A stretch of DNA of 64,000 nucleotides from Pseudovirgaria hyperparasitica. Its lineage: Eukaryota > Ascomycota > Dothideomycetes > Acrospermales > Acrospermaceae. Positions 34,994-44,965 of this stretch are shown in pieces. The stretch is taken from the NCBI RefSeq assembly GCF_010093815.1, contig NW_022985572.1:95463-159462 (forward strand). The letters are read 5' to 3'. Position 1 is the stretch's first letter. Each line of letters begins with the position of its first letter. The notes under the pieces were generated by a model. That model was given only the letters and a program-made list of their open reading frames with translations, was not told the origin of the DNA and did not search any database. Both the position numbers and the translations under genes were made by a program.

Positions 34994-36060
34994 TTATTCT
35001 CCAATCTTGCGAATCAATCGCTCAGACGGCTCGACACGCTGGGCCCACTCGGTCCAGCTGCCATCATACAGCTTCCTGCCCTCCTCAGGAAATCCAGCTT
35101 CCGTCAACGCTGCATCAATCACAGCGGCCGTCACTCCAGTCCCACAGCTGCATACTATTGGTTTGGAAGGATCAATCTCTTTCTTTTCAAACAGCTCTCT
35201 CAGCTCCGCTGCGGGTAGAAGAGCCTTTGTACTTGGGTCGAGTAAGGAAGGTACTGGGACGGACTTTGAACGGGGAATATGTCCAGAGGAAAGACCTACC
35301 ATCCTGTTAGCAACGATACAATATGATCAATCTTTGTCAACTCACCCGGTCTGGGTTCCGGCTCAGTGCCCTGAAATCGTGCGCCACTCCGCGCATCCAG
35401 CACTTGCACTTCCTCTGCGCCCTCTTTTCCCTGCTCTTGTACAATCTCTTTGAGCTCTTCGAATGAAATGACCTTGGTCTTGTCTAGTGGCTGTACGTCA
35501 TAATCTTTAGGAGGACCACCTGGTGGCTCGCCAGTCTCTAGAGGGTAACCTTGCTCACACCACAGCCGGAAGTTGTTTAGAATGTGTACGCTGTTGTGGC
35601 CAAACACTTTAAGTGTCCATGCGACTCGTGGAGCGCTAAATATACCAAGCTCATTCGTGTCGTATACAACAACGCTGTCGTCGCGACGAACTCCCAGCTT
35701 TCCCATAGCGTCGGCGAAGGCTTCTGCTGAGGGCAGCATGTGTGGATAAGGCGAGTCTGGGTCTTTCACGGCGTCGATGTCAAAGAAGCGCGCGCGGGGG
35801 ATTCTGGACTTGCTGAAGGATTCCCATCCTGTTCTCTTGGAAGGGTCATTGGGAAGATACCAGCCGGCGCAAATAGGGACAATCTTCGGAGCGGTGCTGA
35901 GCTTGCTATGCACGTTCTTCGAGAGCGCTTCGTTGAGTTGTGCCGGCGTGACGATGTAGGATGAGAGTTGACCGTATGACCTGGCCTGGAAGCTGTTAAA
36001 GTTGCCCTTGGCACGTACAACACGCTGTACCGAGGCACGAAAAGGTGCCGCGACCATCAT
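34994..36060 (-). CDS. Mitochondrial two-domain rhodanese (mercaptopyruvate/thiosulfate sulfurtransferase)
   Basis: Transfers sulfane sulfur from 3-mercaptopyruvate or thiosulfate. Exons 36060-35346 and 35295-34994 (gtgagt..tggtag), 338 aa. The ATG at 36060 opens a basic, Arg/Ser-rich presequence (MMVAAPFRASVQRVVRAKG) typical of mitochondrial import; the frame is open further upstream but without an ATG. The N-terminal rhodanese domain has YLPNDPSKRTGWESF, RIPRARFFDIDAVKD and VVYDTNELGIFSAPRVAW. The C-terminal domain has VQVLDARSGARFQG, SGHIPRSKSVP and the active loop VCSCGTGVTA, with the catalytic Cys directly before GTGVTA. That is closer to mercaptopyruvate sulfurtransferases than to the CRKGVTA loop of rhodaneses. 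Yeast Tum1 is the likely counterpart, which also serves tRNA thiolation. Confidence 0.92.
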
Positions 36061-36724
36061 ATTGACGAGCGAGTGTCTCGTCTGATGAGAGGATGCAGTC
36101 GTGAAGGCATGCGAGATGAAAGTCGTACGGGCAGACCCAGAGTTCAACACAGACTCAGTTTGGCCGCCCAGATGAGGGGGCAGATGCTTGAAAGAGCAGG
36201 GAACGCACTTGGTGGAGTTGGTGATCGTCCCCGCCCTCGATCCCTTTCCCCAGACTGGGACTGATAAGAGCGGTCATGTTTCGTCACACGAGTAATGAGG
36301 TGATGCTTTCTCTTGTGCGTGCGAGGAGCGCTACAGTAAGAAGAAGACAAGTGCTGTCGTTATGAGCAGAGCTTGTACGAGTCCGCCTGCGAGCCACAGC
36401 GGCTGTTCCCTCTAGTCGTCTACTTCATGCAAGATAAGCACTCAAGTAAGATGAAGGAATAGTCGAGGAGTTTCTTGAGTTTTCAATGAAACACCATATG
36501 CATGTATATATGAACATGTAAAGACAGTACTTGCAAACATTGAATGAAATACAAGGCCGAGCAATAGTTGATACATGTTTCTGAGCAGTATGGAGCTATG
36601 ACCACCTTCTCACCACAAGCGCATCCAACGTGGGAAGCATTCATTCCATACGGGATAGTCTCATACTCTGTAGACACCCGACGCGTAAACCTTCTGACCA
36701 CTCCAAAATCGCCCGGATACCACA
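36061..36724. other. Divergent promoter region (sulfurtransferase / APC11)
   Basis: 664 bp between the two start codons; no coding signal. Confidence 0.5.
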
Positions 36725-37203
36725 ATGAAGGTCACAATCAAGCAGTGGAATGCCGTCGCTGCATGGCGCTGGGACATGCCCGAGGACGACATGTGCGGCA
36801 TCTGTCGCAATCCCTACGACAGCACATGTTCCAAGTGCAAGTTTCCAGGCGATGAGTGTCCTCTCCGTAAGCTGTTGTGCCCAGGCCGACGTGATATGAA
36901 TTGACTGACATCGTATAGTCATAGGCGAGTGCAACCACTCATTCCATATGGTACCCTTTCCTCCTTCTCACACCGCCTGTGCATGACCAAGCTCACGACG
37001 ATCACTAGCACTGTATATACTCGTGGCTTCGTCAAGAACAATCACAGGAGAAGTGTCCCATGTGTCGCCAACGTATGTCATGTTCTCGCGTGGGCTGGTA
37101 TATGATGGGTACTAATGCGCGCGAAACAGCTTTCAAAGCAAAGGACGCCAACGAGCAGCCTTCTGTCGTGGAGCAGTCGAACGTGGTTGCAGCAGCTGGA
37201 TGA
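36725..37203 (+). CDS. APC11: Anaphase-promoting complex RING-H2 subunit Apc11
   Basis: Catalytic RING subunit of the APC/C ubiquitin ligase, which binds the E2 and works with the cullin Apc2 in mitosis. Four small exons, found by reading the frames: 36725-36866, 36919-36950 (32 nt), 37009-37072, 37130-37203; 103 aa. All introns are GT..AG and 52-58 nt, with branch-like sites. Protein: MKVTIKQWNAVAAWRWDM, then the first zinc ligands CGIC, the loop CSKCKFPGDECPL, GECNHSFHMHCIYSWL and EKCPMCRQPF, so all RING-H2 Cys/His positions of the family are present, plus the insert Cys pair that holds the third Zn of Apc11. The C-terminal tail (KAKDANEQPSVVEQSN) is short and polar. No single exon is long enough to be seen as an ORF. 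Confidence 0.95.
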
Positions 37204-37604
37204 TTCACATGTAGAAAGAGGTGTGCATTGGAGATCCGAATAGCAATGAACCTAGATGGCATTGGGTACAGATTCTCATTCTCGCCGGATAATGATACCG
37301 ACACTCAGCTCCCTCACGAGGGCAGCTTCGTGCTAGAGATAATAAATACGCGGAGTGCAAGAAGACGGCGACATATATTCTTCAGAGAGGATGCGCAACG
37401 AGAACGTACATGCAAAGCGGCCGGGGAAGATTGGATAGTGTATTGTTTTGGCGAAGAAGCGTTAGGCAACAAGGCAAATATCTCATAAGGCTGAGGCCGA
37501 GCTCGCGTATCGATAAAGCCTATAGCAACCTATAATTACCTCTGAGTCTTCCTGTTTTCAATACCTGCATCTTTACTCTAAGAACTCAATGTCCAAAAGC
37601 GATA
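37204..37604. other. Intergenic / 5' UTR region
   Basis: It lies between APC11 and the conserved unknown gene, same strand. It contains the 5' part of an overlapping uORF (listed separately). Confidence 0.5.
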
Positions 37605-37612
37605 ATGTCTAA
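37589..37612 (+). promoter_or_regulatory. uORF overlapping the start of the 255-aa gene
   Basis: ATG at 37589 followed by six sense codons (MSKSDNV) and TAA at 37610-37612. It overlaps the main ATG at 37605 in another frame. If the transcript starts upstream, ribosomes would have to leak past or re-initiate, which would lower main-ORF translation. Confidence 0.55.
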
Positions 37613-38372
37613 CAGCCCTGGGAGAGCTTCCTTGGTTCCCTCGCCTTCTCTACAGGACGCCGCGACCGGTTCCAGAAAGCTCCCATCACGACAAGCTTCA
37701 CCAAACGTTGTAGAGCAGCAAGCTATAGACCCAGAGCCGACCGAATATGTCGAGCCCGACAATGCTCAGCTACTACCGCCAGCGAACTTTGCCCCATTCT
37801 TCACTGTGATTGAAGACACTGCTACAGGCGAGCACTATCACCCGTCCGTACATTACATATTCTCCGACGATGACCAAGAAATCATCACCGCGGCCGCGAT
37901 GCGCGAGCTTGGATACGACGATTCCCACGACGAACCGCAAGAAGACGACCGCTCCGACGCCACCATAACTATCCTACCTCCCACACAGCCGGGCGTCAAA
38001 GAACGCTACCTTCTGCTGGACATCAGTCCTGACGGTCAGACAGTCGCGGAAACACAGAGCATGAGTCGGGACTGGCAGGTGACAGACACGGATGTGTGTG
38101 CGGCACCTACGTGGGACGCAGATTCAGGGTCGGGAAACAGTGCTCTCATGCTCAAGATTGGGGGCGTGGAAATCAGCCATTCTGATGCGGAGAGCAGGCC
38201 CAGCGCAGAGACCCTGCTTACGGAGGCTCGGAACGAGGCTTCTGGCGATCTTCTGGCGGCGCTCGACAGCCTATCTGCACGATTCGATAAAGAGCTTGGT
38301 GCCTTGACCAGACTTTTGGATGATGAACCGCCAGTCGAGGCCACACGCGCCGAAACACAGGCCGGTCCCTGA
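37605..38372 (+). CDS. Conserved ascomycete protein of unknown function, 255 aa
   Basis: Intronless. Residues 1-55 are disordered and Ser/Pro-rich. The most structured part is residues 56-100: LPPANFAPFFTVIEDTATGE, then HHP/HYHPSVHYIFSDDDQEI and a short helix AAAMRELGYDD. This 'FFTVIEDT.TGE..HP.VHYIFSDDD' block resembles a conserved block I associate with filamentous ascomycete proteins, but I cannot name a domain. An acidic linker follows, then a beta-like stretch ERYLLLDISPDGQTVAET. The C-terminal helix (TLLTEARNEASGDLLAALD) may be a coiled coil. No signal peptide or TM segment. It lies downstream of APC11 on the same strand, without evidence of a functional link. Confidence 0.75.
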   Translation: MSNSPGRASLVPSPSLQDAATGSRKLPSRQASPNVVEQQAIDPEPTEYVEPDNAQLLPPANFAPFFTVIEDTATGEHYHPSVHYIFSDDDQEIITAAAMRELGYDDSHDEPQEDDRSDATITILPPTQPGVKERYLLLDISPDGQTVAETQSMSRDWQVTDTDVCAAPTWDADSGSGNSALMLKIGGVEISHSDAESRPSAETLLTEARNEASGDLLAALDSLSARFDKELGALTRLLDDEPPVEATRAETQAGP

Positions 38373-38771
38373 GAGGGATGCAGCATCGACACCAACTCTC
38401 ATGTCGTCTAGATCAAGTCCTCGAAGTCACAATAAGAGTGTTCTCGCTCTTATCTTGCAGCAAAAACCCTACCTGCCATCTATGACAAGTGCCAGCAAGG
38501 AGTACACAAAAACTGAACAACCTTCAGGACATCACATCCGATACAATCTCGTGTAACCAGGACAGACTTCCGAGTCTCAATTTATCCCACAGTTTTCTTC
38601 TACTTTGAGCGATCAAAAGCCCCGGTCTAAAGGGTGGACAAAAGTACACCAAGCTCCAGGACTACCCCTCACATTGGTCCCCGGGTCGTAATTCGGCATT
38701 TGACATGATGTCCTGCAGAAAGACTGGACCCCAGAAGTCCCCATGGTCGCAGACAGCCCCGTCAATCTCGA
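38373..38771. other. Intergenic region
   Basis: No clear gene. An ATG at 38705 opens a 63-codon frame overlapping the start of the uncertain locus at 38772. Confidence 0.4.
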
Positions 38772-39241
38772 ATGCAATCGTCCACTCCACCCTCCGCCTC
38801 CCCGGCCATCCGCCCATGGGCACCGTCGACGTCGTCATCGCCCATGGACGTGTCGTGGGCGTGCTGCATACCAGGGACGAACGAGTATCTGACTGATGGT
38901 CGGCTGGATGTGCGCAAGACGATGCCCGATTGCGCGCTGTGGGTTACTTTGAGTATGCCGTTGTGCGCGATACGTTTTGAGATGGTTATTTCTGGTGCTG
39001 AGGGCGTGCTTTTGGATGGGTTGGAGGGGAGTGTGTGGAGGAATAGGGCGTTGGCGGGGGTGGGGAGGAGGAGGGGGATGGGGAGGGGGAGATGGGGGAG
39101 GAGATGGAGGAGGAGGAGGGGGAGATGGTTGAGAAGAAGGAGAAGGGGAAGGAGAAGAAGGAGAAGGGGAAGGAGAAGAAGGAGAATAGTGGTGACGAGG
39201 GCGTAGAGAGTGAGAGCATCGCACTGGTCAAGGCGAAGTAG
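38772..39241 (+). pseudogene. Uncertain coding locus with purine-rich tail, probably frameshifted or spliced
   Basis: One frame (38772-39206) gives a protein-like core, NEYLTDGRLDVRKTMPDC then ALWVTLSMPLCAIRFEMVIS, and dissolves into an Arg/Gly run over the GA-rich tract. In the +2 frame the same tract reads as an acidic/lysine tail (EEMEEEEGEMVEKKEKG ..) ending SESIALVKAK at TAG 39239-39241, which looks like a natural C-terminus. Either an intron near 39025-39090 joins the two, or slippage in the polypurine tract broke the gene. The N-terminus is also split between frames. I do not recognise the family. Confidence 0.35.
39046..39190. repeat. 145-bp polypurine (G/A) tract
   Basis: Almost uninterrupted purines on the + strand, including a repeated unit AAGGAGAAGGGGAAGGAGAAG. 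Able in principle to form triplex/H-DNA, and slippage-prone. Confidence 0.8.
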
Positions 39242-39841
39242 AGACGGCATAAGGGTTGGATTTATATATGAATGCACACATTATCAAACCCTAAACCCGC
39301 ACCGCCTTCCATGTACTTACTTACTACCTACCCTTGGTCGGTCGTAGCCAGTACACGAAGACCATACCTGTATACTCTACGTAATACATACATACATACA
39401 CAAACCCTTCGTTCACATCAGTCAACAAAAAGGTGATCTTATTCCTTCCTTCCTTTCCACCTTCCCTCCCCCCTCTCTCTCTCTCTCTCTCACACACACA
39501 TACATACACACTTTGTGGCACGCACGCAATGTTCAGCTTTCTCCATTCCATTCCATGCTGTACCTACCTACCTACTACCTTATGTACAGGGAACGACACA
39601 AAAAGTAAACACAACAAAACAAAACAAAACAGACAGACAGACAAACAAACGCCAAACGCAGGTCTGTCTGATATGGGCTTTTCGAGGCCGAGTTTCAAAA
39701 GCCCACTTGTTCTTTCAAGAAAATTGTACAGAGGGGGTTTGGGTGTGTGGCTCTCTTTTTTGTCTTTAAAAAAAGGCTTCGTTTCGAATACATGTATCCT
39801 TTGCCCTTCCTTTCTCGCTCTCGCGCTCTTCATCTATCTAT
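39242..39841. other. Intergenic low-complexity stretch
   Basis: Contains CATA and CT/CA microsatellites (39380-39510) and AAAAC/AGAC repeats (39608-39650). It is the 3' flank of the complex I gene. Confidence 0.6.
39472..39510. repeat. (CT)n(CA)n compound microsatellite
   Basis: About ten CT units followed by CA and CATA units. Confidence 0.85.
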
Positions 39842-42364
39842 CTATGCAGTTGCCGTTAGACCACCCTCGATTGGTCCGTAGTGTGCTTGCGGGTCTGGGA
39901 CAGCAAGGTTAATACGTGCAGTCTGATGTTCCATGGGCATCGCTTACCTGGATAACCCTGAGCTAGGAAGTTGGTCTTTGGGTTCTTCGTTGCCTTTGCG
40001 GCAGAGCATCGTGCCATGGTCGGCGAGCTGAAGACATGTTAGCCATACTAGCCTGATCTCGTATAGGGAGAAGGAGGACTCACTTTCTCGATATGGCGTC
40101 TGTAAAGTAAAAGTTCTCGATGGGCTTCTTGAAAGGGGTGTTGCCAGTCTTGGCACCCTTGTTCATATCGACGAGCTGGACCTTGCTCAGTGCTCCTACG
40201 GTTTCACTTGGCTTCTCGACCACGTCGTACATCCGCAGCGCAGGGGAAATCTCCTCCATGCGATCCCTCAAGGCCTCGATGTCATCGTAAGGTAGGGGAG
40301 CACCAAGGAACTCGGAAGCTGCGCGGATAATCTTCCAGTCATCACGAGCTGCACCAGGGAGAGAAACAGCATTTCGAGTAACTTGCACACGCCCCTCGGT
40401 GTTGACGTAGGTAACAGACTTCTCTGTATAGGCAGCCGCAGGAAGGACGACGTCGGCGAGTTGAGCACCCTTGTCACCGTGGTGGCCTTGGTAGATGACG
40501 AATGCGTCCTTGGGGATGTCGGCCTCGCTGATCCCGTCAGCACCAAGCAGCCAAATAACCTTAGCCTTGGTGTTGGCGACCTCAGCTGATGGGACAGCAA
40601 ATCCGACTTCATATGCACCCGTGCGAGATGCATCACGCTGCAGGATGTTGTAGCCATTCCACTCCGGAGTCAAGAAGTTGGCTTTGCTCTTCTCGACGAA
40701 CGAGCCGACCGTCTCGAAGATGGCCTTTGCGTCCGGATGCTCAACAGCAGCACTTCCGACAATAATCATAGGGTTCTTGGCCGACTGCAGCTTCTTGCCA
40801 AAGGGTCCCGACAGCACAGACTTGATGTCTGCGGCATTCGAGCCAAGGTTCTCATAATCGAATGTGCTCTCGAAATCCTCTCCTACAAGCCCGACTTCAA
40901 GATCCGATCGTAGCCATTGCTTTCGGATGCGAGCGTTCAGGACGGCTGCCTCGTGCCTCGGGTTTGTGCCAATCAGTAGTATCGCATCGGCCTCTTCAAC
41001 ACCGGTGATCTTCGAATTGAAGACGTAGTTGGATCGGACGTCGATTCCGTGAGCTGGCGGTTGGCTGCCTTGAACGTAATCCTGGGCCAGATTTTCAGAT
41101 CCTAGCTTGTTGACCAGGTCCTTCATCGCCACAAGTGCTTCGGTCTCGACCAGTTGCCCAGCAATAGCCTTGAACTCGTGGCCCTTTGGTGACAACTGCT
41201 GGAACTTGTCGCTAATCTCAACCAGCGCTTGCTCCCATGTGGCCGGGAGGAACTGGTCGTCCCGTCGAATGAGCGGGTTCGTCAGTCTCTGAGTGCTGAG
41301 CGCGTCGCAAGCGAATCTTGATTTGTCGTCAATCCATTCCTCGTTGATATCATCATTCAGTCGTGGGAGAATCCTAAGCACTTGCATGCCTCTTGCGTCA
41401 ACCCGGATGTTTGAGCCGAGACCGTTCATTACGTCTATTGTTTCCGTGTGATATAGCTCCCATGGACGAGCCTTGAACGCGTATGGTTTTGAAGTAAGGG
41501 CGCCGACAGGACAGAGATCAATGACGTTGCCGGAGAGTTCGGTATCGAGGGCGGTTTCGAGATAGGTTCCAATCTGCAGGTCGTTTCCACGGCCGGTAGA
41601 GCCGAGCTCGGGAGCACCAGCGATGTCATTTGCGAACCGAACACACCTCGTGCAGTGGATACATCTGTTCATAGAAGTCTGCACATTGTCAGCAGGGATT
41701 TTGATAGCCTTGAAGAAAGTATGTATACCTTCACGAGAGGCCCGATGTTCTTGTCTTCGACCGCGCGCTTGCCGCCGATTTCGTGGAAACGCCCTCTGTC
41801 CGCTCCGTACCGCATGGATTGATCTTGCAAATCACACTCTCCTCCCTGGTCGCAGATGGGACAGTCGAGAGGGTGATTGGCGAGTAGGAACTCCATGACA
41901 CCTTCCCTAGCTTTGTGTGTGAGAGGAGAGTTCGTCTTGACGACCATGCCTGGCTGTACGGGCCAGGCGCAGGATGCGACAGGCTTCGGCGCTCTCTCGA
42001 CCTCCACCAGACACATTCTGCAGTTACCGGCAATCATGAGCTTCTCGTGGTAGCAGTATCTCGGGACTGTCACCCCCGCCTTCTCGCAAGCCTGGATCAG
42101 CGCGGAGCCAGCTGTTATATGGGTCATCAGAGGAGGTTCGGGGGAATCACAGGTCGGTCAATTGTTCTCGTACCTTCTATCGACACTTTCTTGCCATCTA
42201 CAGGTCGGATTAGCTGGGTCGGGGAAGCTTGGAGGAGGTGACATACCGATTGTGAGCTCGACCTCTGCAGGCCGGGGAGCCGACGCAGCAAATGCCCGGG
42301 AGCCATTGAGGCACGTCGGTCGCTGAGGCCTCTTGAGCGACCGGATCAAATGCTGCCGCAGCAT
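39842..42364 (-). CDS. nuo78: NADH:ubiquinone oxidoreductase 78-kDa subunit (NDUFS1 homologue)
   Basis: Largest iron-sulfur subunit of the N module of mitochondrial complex I. Six exons: 42364-42247, 42197-42174 (24 nt), 42111-41729, 41678-40084, 40027-39948, 39894-39842; every junction is GT..AG and in frame, giving 750 aa, the expected size. A basic presequence ([16 protein letters not shown]) precedes [20 protein letters not shown]. Cluster ligands: [20 protein letters not shown] (2Fe-2S), [17 protein letters not shown] (His/Cys 4Fe-4S) and [13 protein letters not shown] (4Fe-4S). The molybdopterin-oxidoreductase-like domain follows. The last two exons give [17 protein letters not shown] and [17 protein letters not shown]. 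The final exon rests on splice signals and on the natural-looking tail. Confidence 0.95.
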
Positions 42365-42928
42365 TTTTGGGGGATGAGTGGAGTTTAGGTCGAAGTCGTG
42401 AGGTCGTGAAGGAGGCGACTTTCATTGACGTTGAAGAGTCGTGAGGGCTTGGCACGCAGATCTGACCAATGCGGAAAACGCAGCTTTTGATTCGCCGAGG
42501 GGCTTGAGGTTGGAACGACAGACAGAGTGAAAGACGGAGCGCGAATTGCTTCGACCAAAGTCAGTGTCTTCAATTGGCCTCTATCGACTCATTTCAGACT
42601 TGGCTATGACTGAATCTTTCATTGTAACCTTCGAAGATGCGGACCGACTTAGCTGCAAGTCTCTACAGATAGCTTTAAGATGAGAGGCTTCATGCACGGT
42701 ATCATTCAATCACTTGTAACTCGTCCGAAACATGCATCTCACGCTCTCGTTTTCAAAGTTAAGACTAGCAGCTTACGTAGTGTAGATACTACCCGTAAGT
42801 CAAGAGACACACAGCACCCAGAGCCTCGTGCATGGTTCTCACTAAAAGTGATTAACCCATTCATTCTTGATTCTTGTTGTAGATTGACGTCTCTCCGATG
42901 ACCACTCATCCATATTCCATATATATGG

Positions 42929-42929
<1 letters not shown>

Positions 42930-42962
<33 letters not shown>
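42930..42962. repeat. (TG)n microsatellite
   Basis: Sixteen perfect TG units. Confidence 0.95.
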
Positions 42963-42963
<1 letters not shown>

Positions 42964-43327
42964 TGCCTAGCCCACACTACATGCGATATAAAATATGCGT
43001 AATCTGGCCGGTCTAGTCTTCACATGGACTTGTAAACCTTTGGTATCTTCATCTGATACTGCCCCTTCGGCCTCGTGTCTTGTTTATTCACGGTAATAGA
43101 CAGTGTCTACCTCAGTCCAGACAGGCACACACCAAGCAAAACAGCTTCCAATCACAGCTTCCAATCACAGCATCCAATCTCAGCACACGAACGAATCGAT
43201 CCCTTTATACCCAAACCCAGACCCCGATAAGCCCCCAGGGCAGGCAACCTGAGCTGTCCAAGGATAATCTGAACGATTCAACCCGCCCCTTCAAGCCAGC
43301 CGTTCTATGTACTATTACTACTAGGGA

Positions 43328-43355
43328 AGAGAGGAGAGGAGAGGAGAGGAGAGGA
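43328..43355. repeat. (GGAGA)n pentanucleotide repeat
   Basis: About five units of GGAGA in a purine-rich context. Confidence 0.85.
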
Positions 43356-43699
43356 AGGCAGACGTTCGACAGTCAAGAAGCAGCGCGTGTAGGACATTCA
43401 ATCTATAATTAGTCTATGAACTCGGCCGCGGACAAGCTGGTTCGAGCAAGGACGGACACAAGCGGTGCTTGTACATCCATGGGTTGACTTCGTCTCTCCT
43501 CCAACATAACTCCAAACCTCTGATATATAAAATCCATACCCCTCCCAAACCGGGCGGAGCACGGCGGAAGTCATCGGCGTCCCGCCGGCCGGATCGATAA
43601 CTGAATATAATAGCTATCCTTATGCACCGCCCCCCCCTTGGGCTGGTACACTACAACGAACCGTTAGTCTACCTAAATATTTTTCTTATCTTGGAAGAT

Positions 43700-43820
43700 A
43701 ACAATGATAAGTAAATAAACGAGTAAATAAACAAATAAACAAACAGGTAAACAAATAGATAAATAAACGACTATTAGGTAAACAAAGGAATAACAAATAA
43801 ATAAATAAATAAATAGTGGT
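43700..43820. repeat. ATAA/AACA low-complexity repeat
   Basis: Degenerate AAATAAAC-type units on the + strand, ending with five near-perfect AAAT units. Confidence 0.8.
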
Positions 43821-44101
43821 AAATGATAAACAATGGGTAATAAACAAGAATAATTAAACAATAAACGACGATAAAGTACTACTAATGGAATGAACAATGG
43901 ACAATGGATAATGGATAATAGCCATTAAAATGATAATAATAAATTAATAATAATAAACACCTGTCCGTTCGTTAGTTAATTAGTTAGTTAGTTAGTTAAT
44001 AGAGAGTCTACGCAAATTACTATCATCATCACAAGCAAGGCCGGTTCGATCGATCGAATGAAGAAGAAGAAATATGAATAGAGTAAAAGTTATTCTTGTT
44101 C

Positions 44102-44175
44102 GTAGTAGAGTAGTAGTAGAGTGATAGTACTAGTGGTGGTAGTGGTAGTGCTAGTAGTAGTGGTGGTGGTGGTGG
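44102..44175. repeat. (GTA/GTG)n trinucleotide repeat
   Basis: TAG/TGG-type trinucleotide units over about 74 bp, ending in a pure GGT run. Confidence 0.85.
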
Positions 44176-44922
44176 AACATGCATGGGAGCAAGGGAAAAA
44201 AAAAGAAACAAACAAGCCGGGTCAAGGCATCTTTGGTAGAAACATACATACAGGCAGCGTCGTCCGGCCGGTAAAAGGACTACAGACGACTCTTTCCTCC
44301 ACATCCCTCCTTCCGTCAATCAAGACACCTCATAAACGCCGCATAAGATGCAGAAACAAAAGCAAAAAAAAGGAAAAATCGAAACTGCTTTTCCCTTTCA
44401 TTAAGCAGCCAGTTCACACTAACAGTAATCCCCCCGGGTACGGCCGCTCCCCGATATCCCCTCCCCCAACCCCCTTCCCTTCTCATCATAAAATTAAGGC
44501 GGCCTTTGCTGGTGTGTCCCCCGGGATCTGCTGGGTTGTGATAAAAGATACTGGCAGGAGTATAGTAGTGTGGCAAGGTAGTATGCGGTAGGTCAATCCT
44601 GGACGTACGACAAATATATATTCGGCGAGAAATACGTCGCGCCGGAAGCCGGGTGATTTGGGCCGTAGAGGCGGACAAGAACGTAGGTGTGTTGTCTGCT
44701 GGTGAGACGCAGTGGAGTTTTGGATAGACAGGGACATGTACGCCCAACCGGGAACGCCAGGTAAATGTTGTAGTCCAAGAGGGCATCTGTGAGCCTTGTG
44801 TGGTTGTGTGTGCTCGTGTGTGTGTTGGTGTGAAAATCGTGCAGAGGGATGCATATCGTCTATGGGGAAAATGTCGCAAAAAAACAATTGGCAAAATACA
44901 TCGTGACCTCACTCGAGCGAGG

Positions 44923-44954
44923 GTGTGTGTGAGAGAGAGAGAGAGAGAGGGGGG
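44923..44954. repeat. (GT)n(GA)n compound microsatellite
   Basis: Starts 12 bp below the stop codon of the DUF3405 gene, so it should lie in its 3' UTR. Confidence 0.85.
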
Positions 44955-44965
44955 TCGAAAAAGGT

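Larger units (their letters stand above)
42365..44965. other. 2.6-kb intergenic region full of microsatellites
   Basis: No coding frame is supported. The apparent long frames at 44121-44591 and 44316-45083 come from low-complexity sequence and the antisense of the DUF3405 gene end. Individual repeats are listed separately. Confidence 0.6.
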
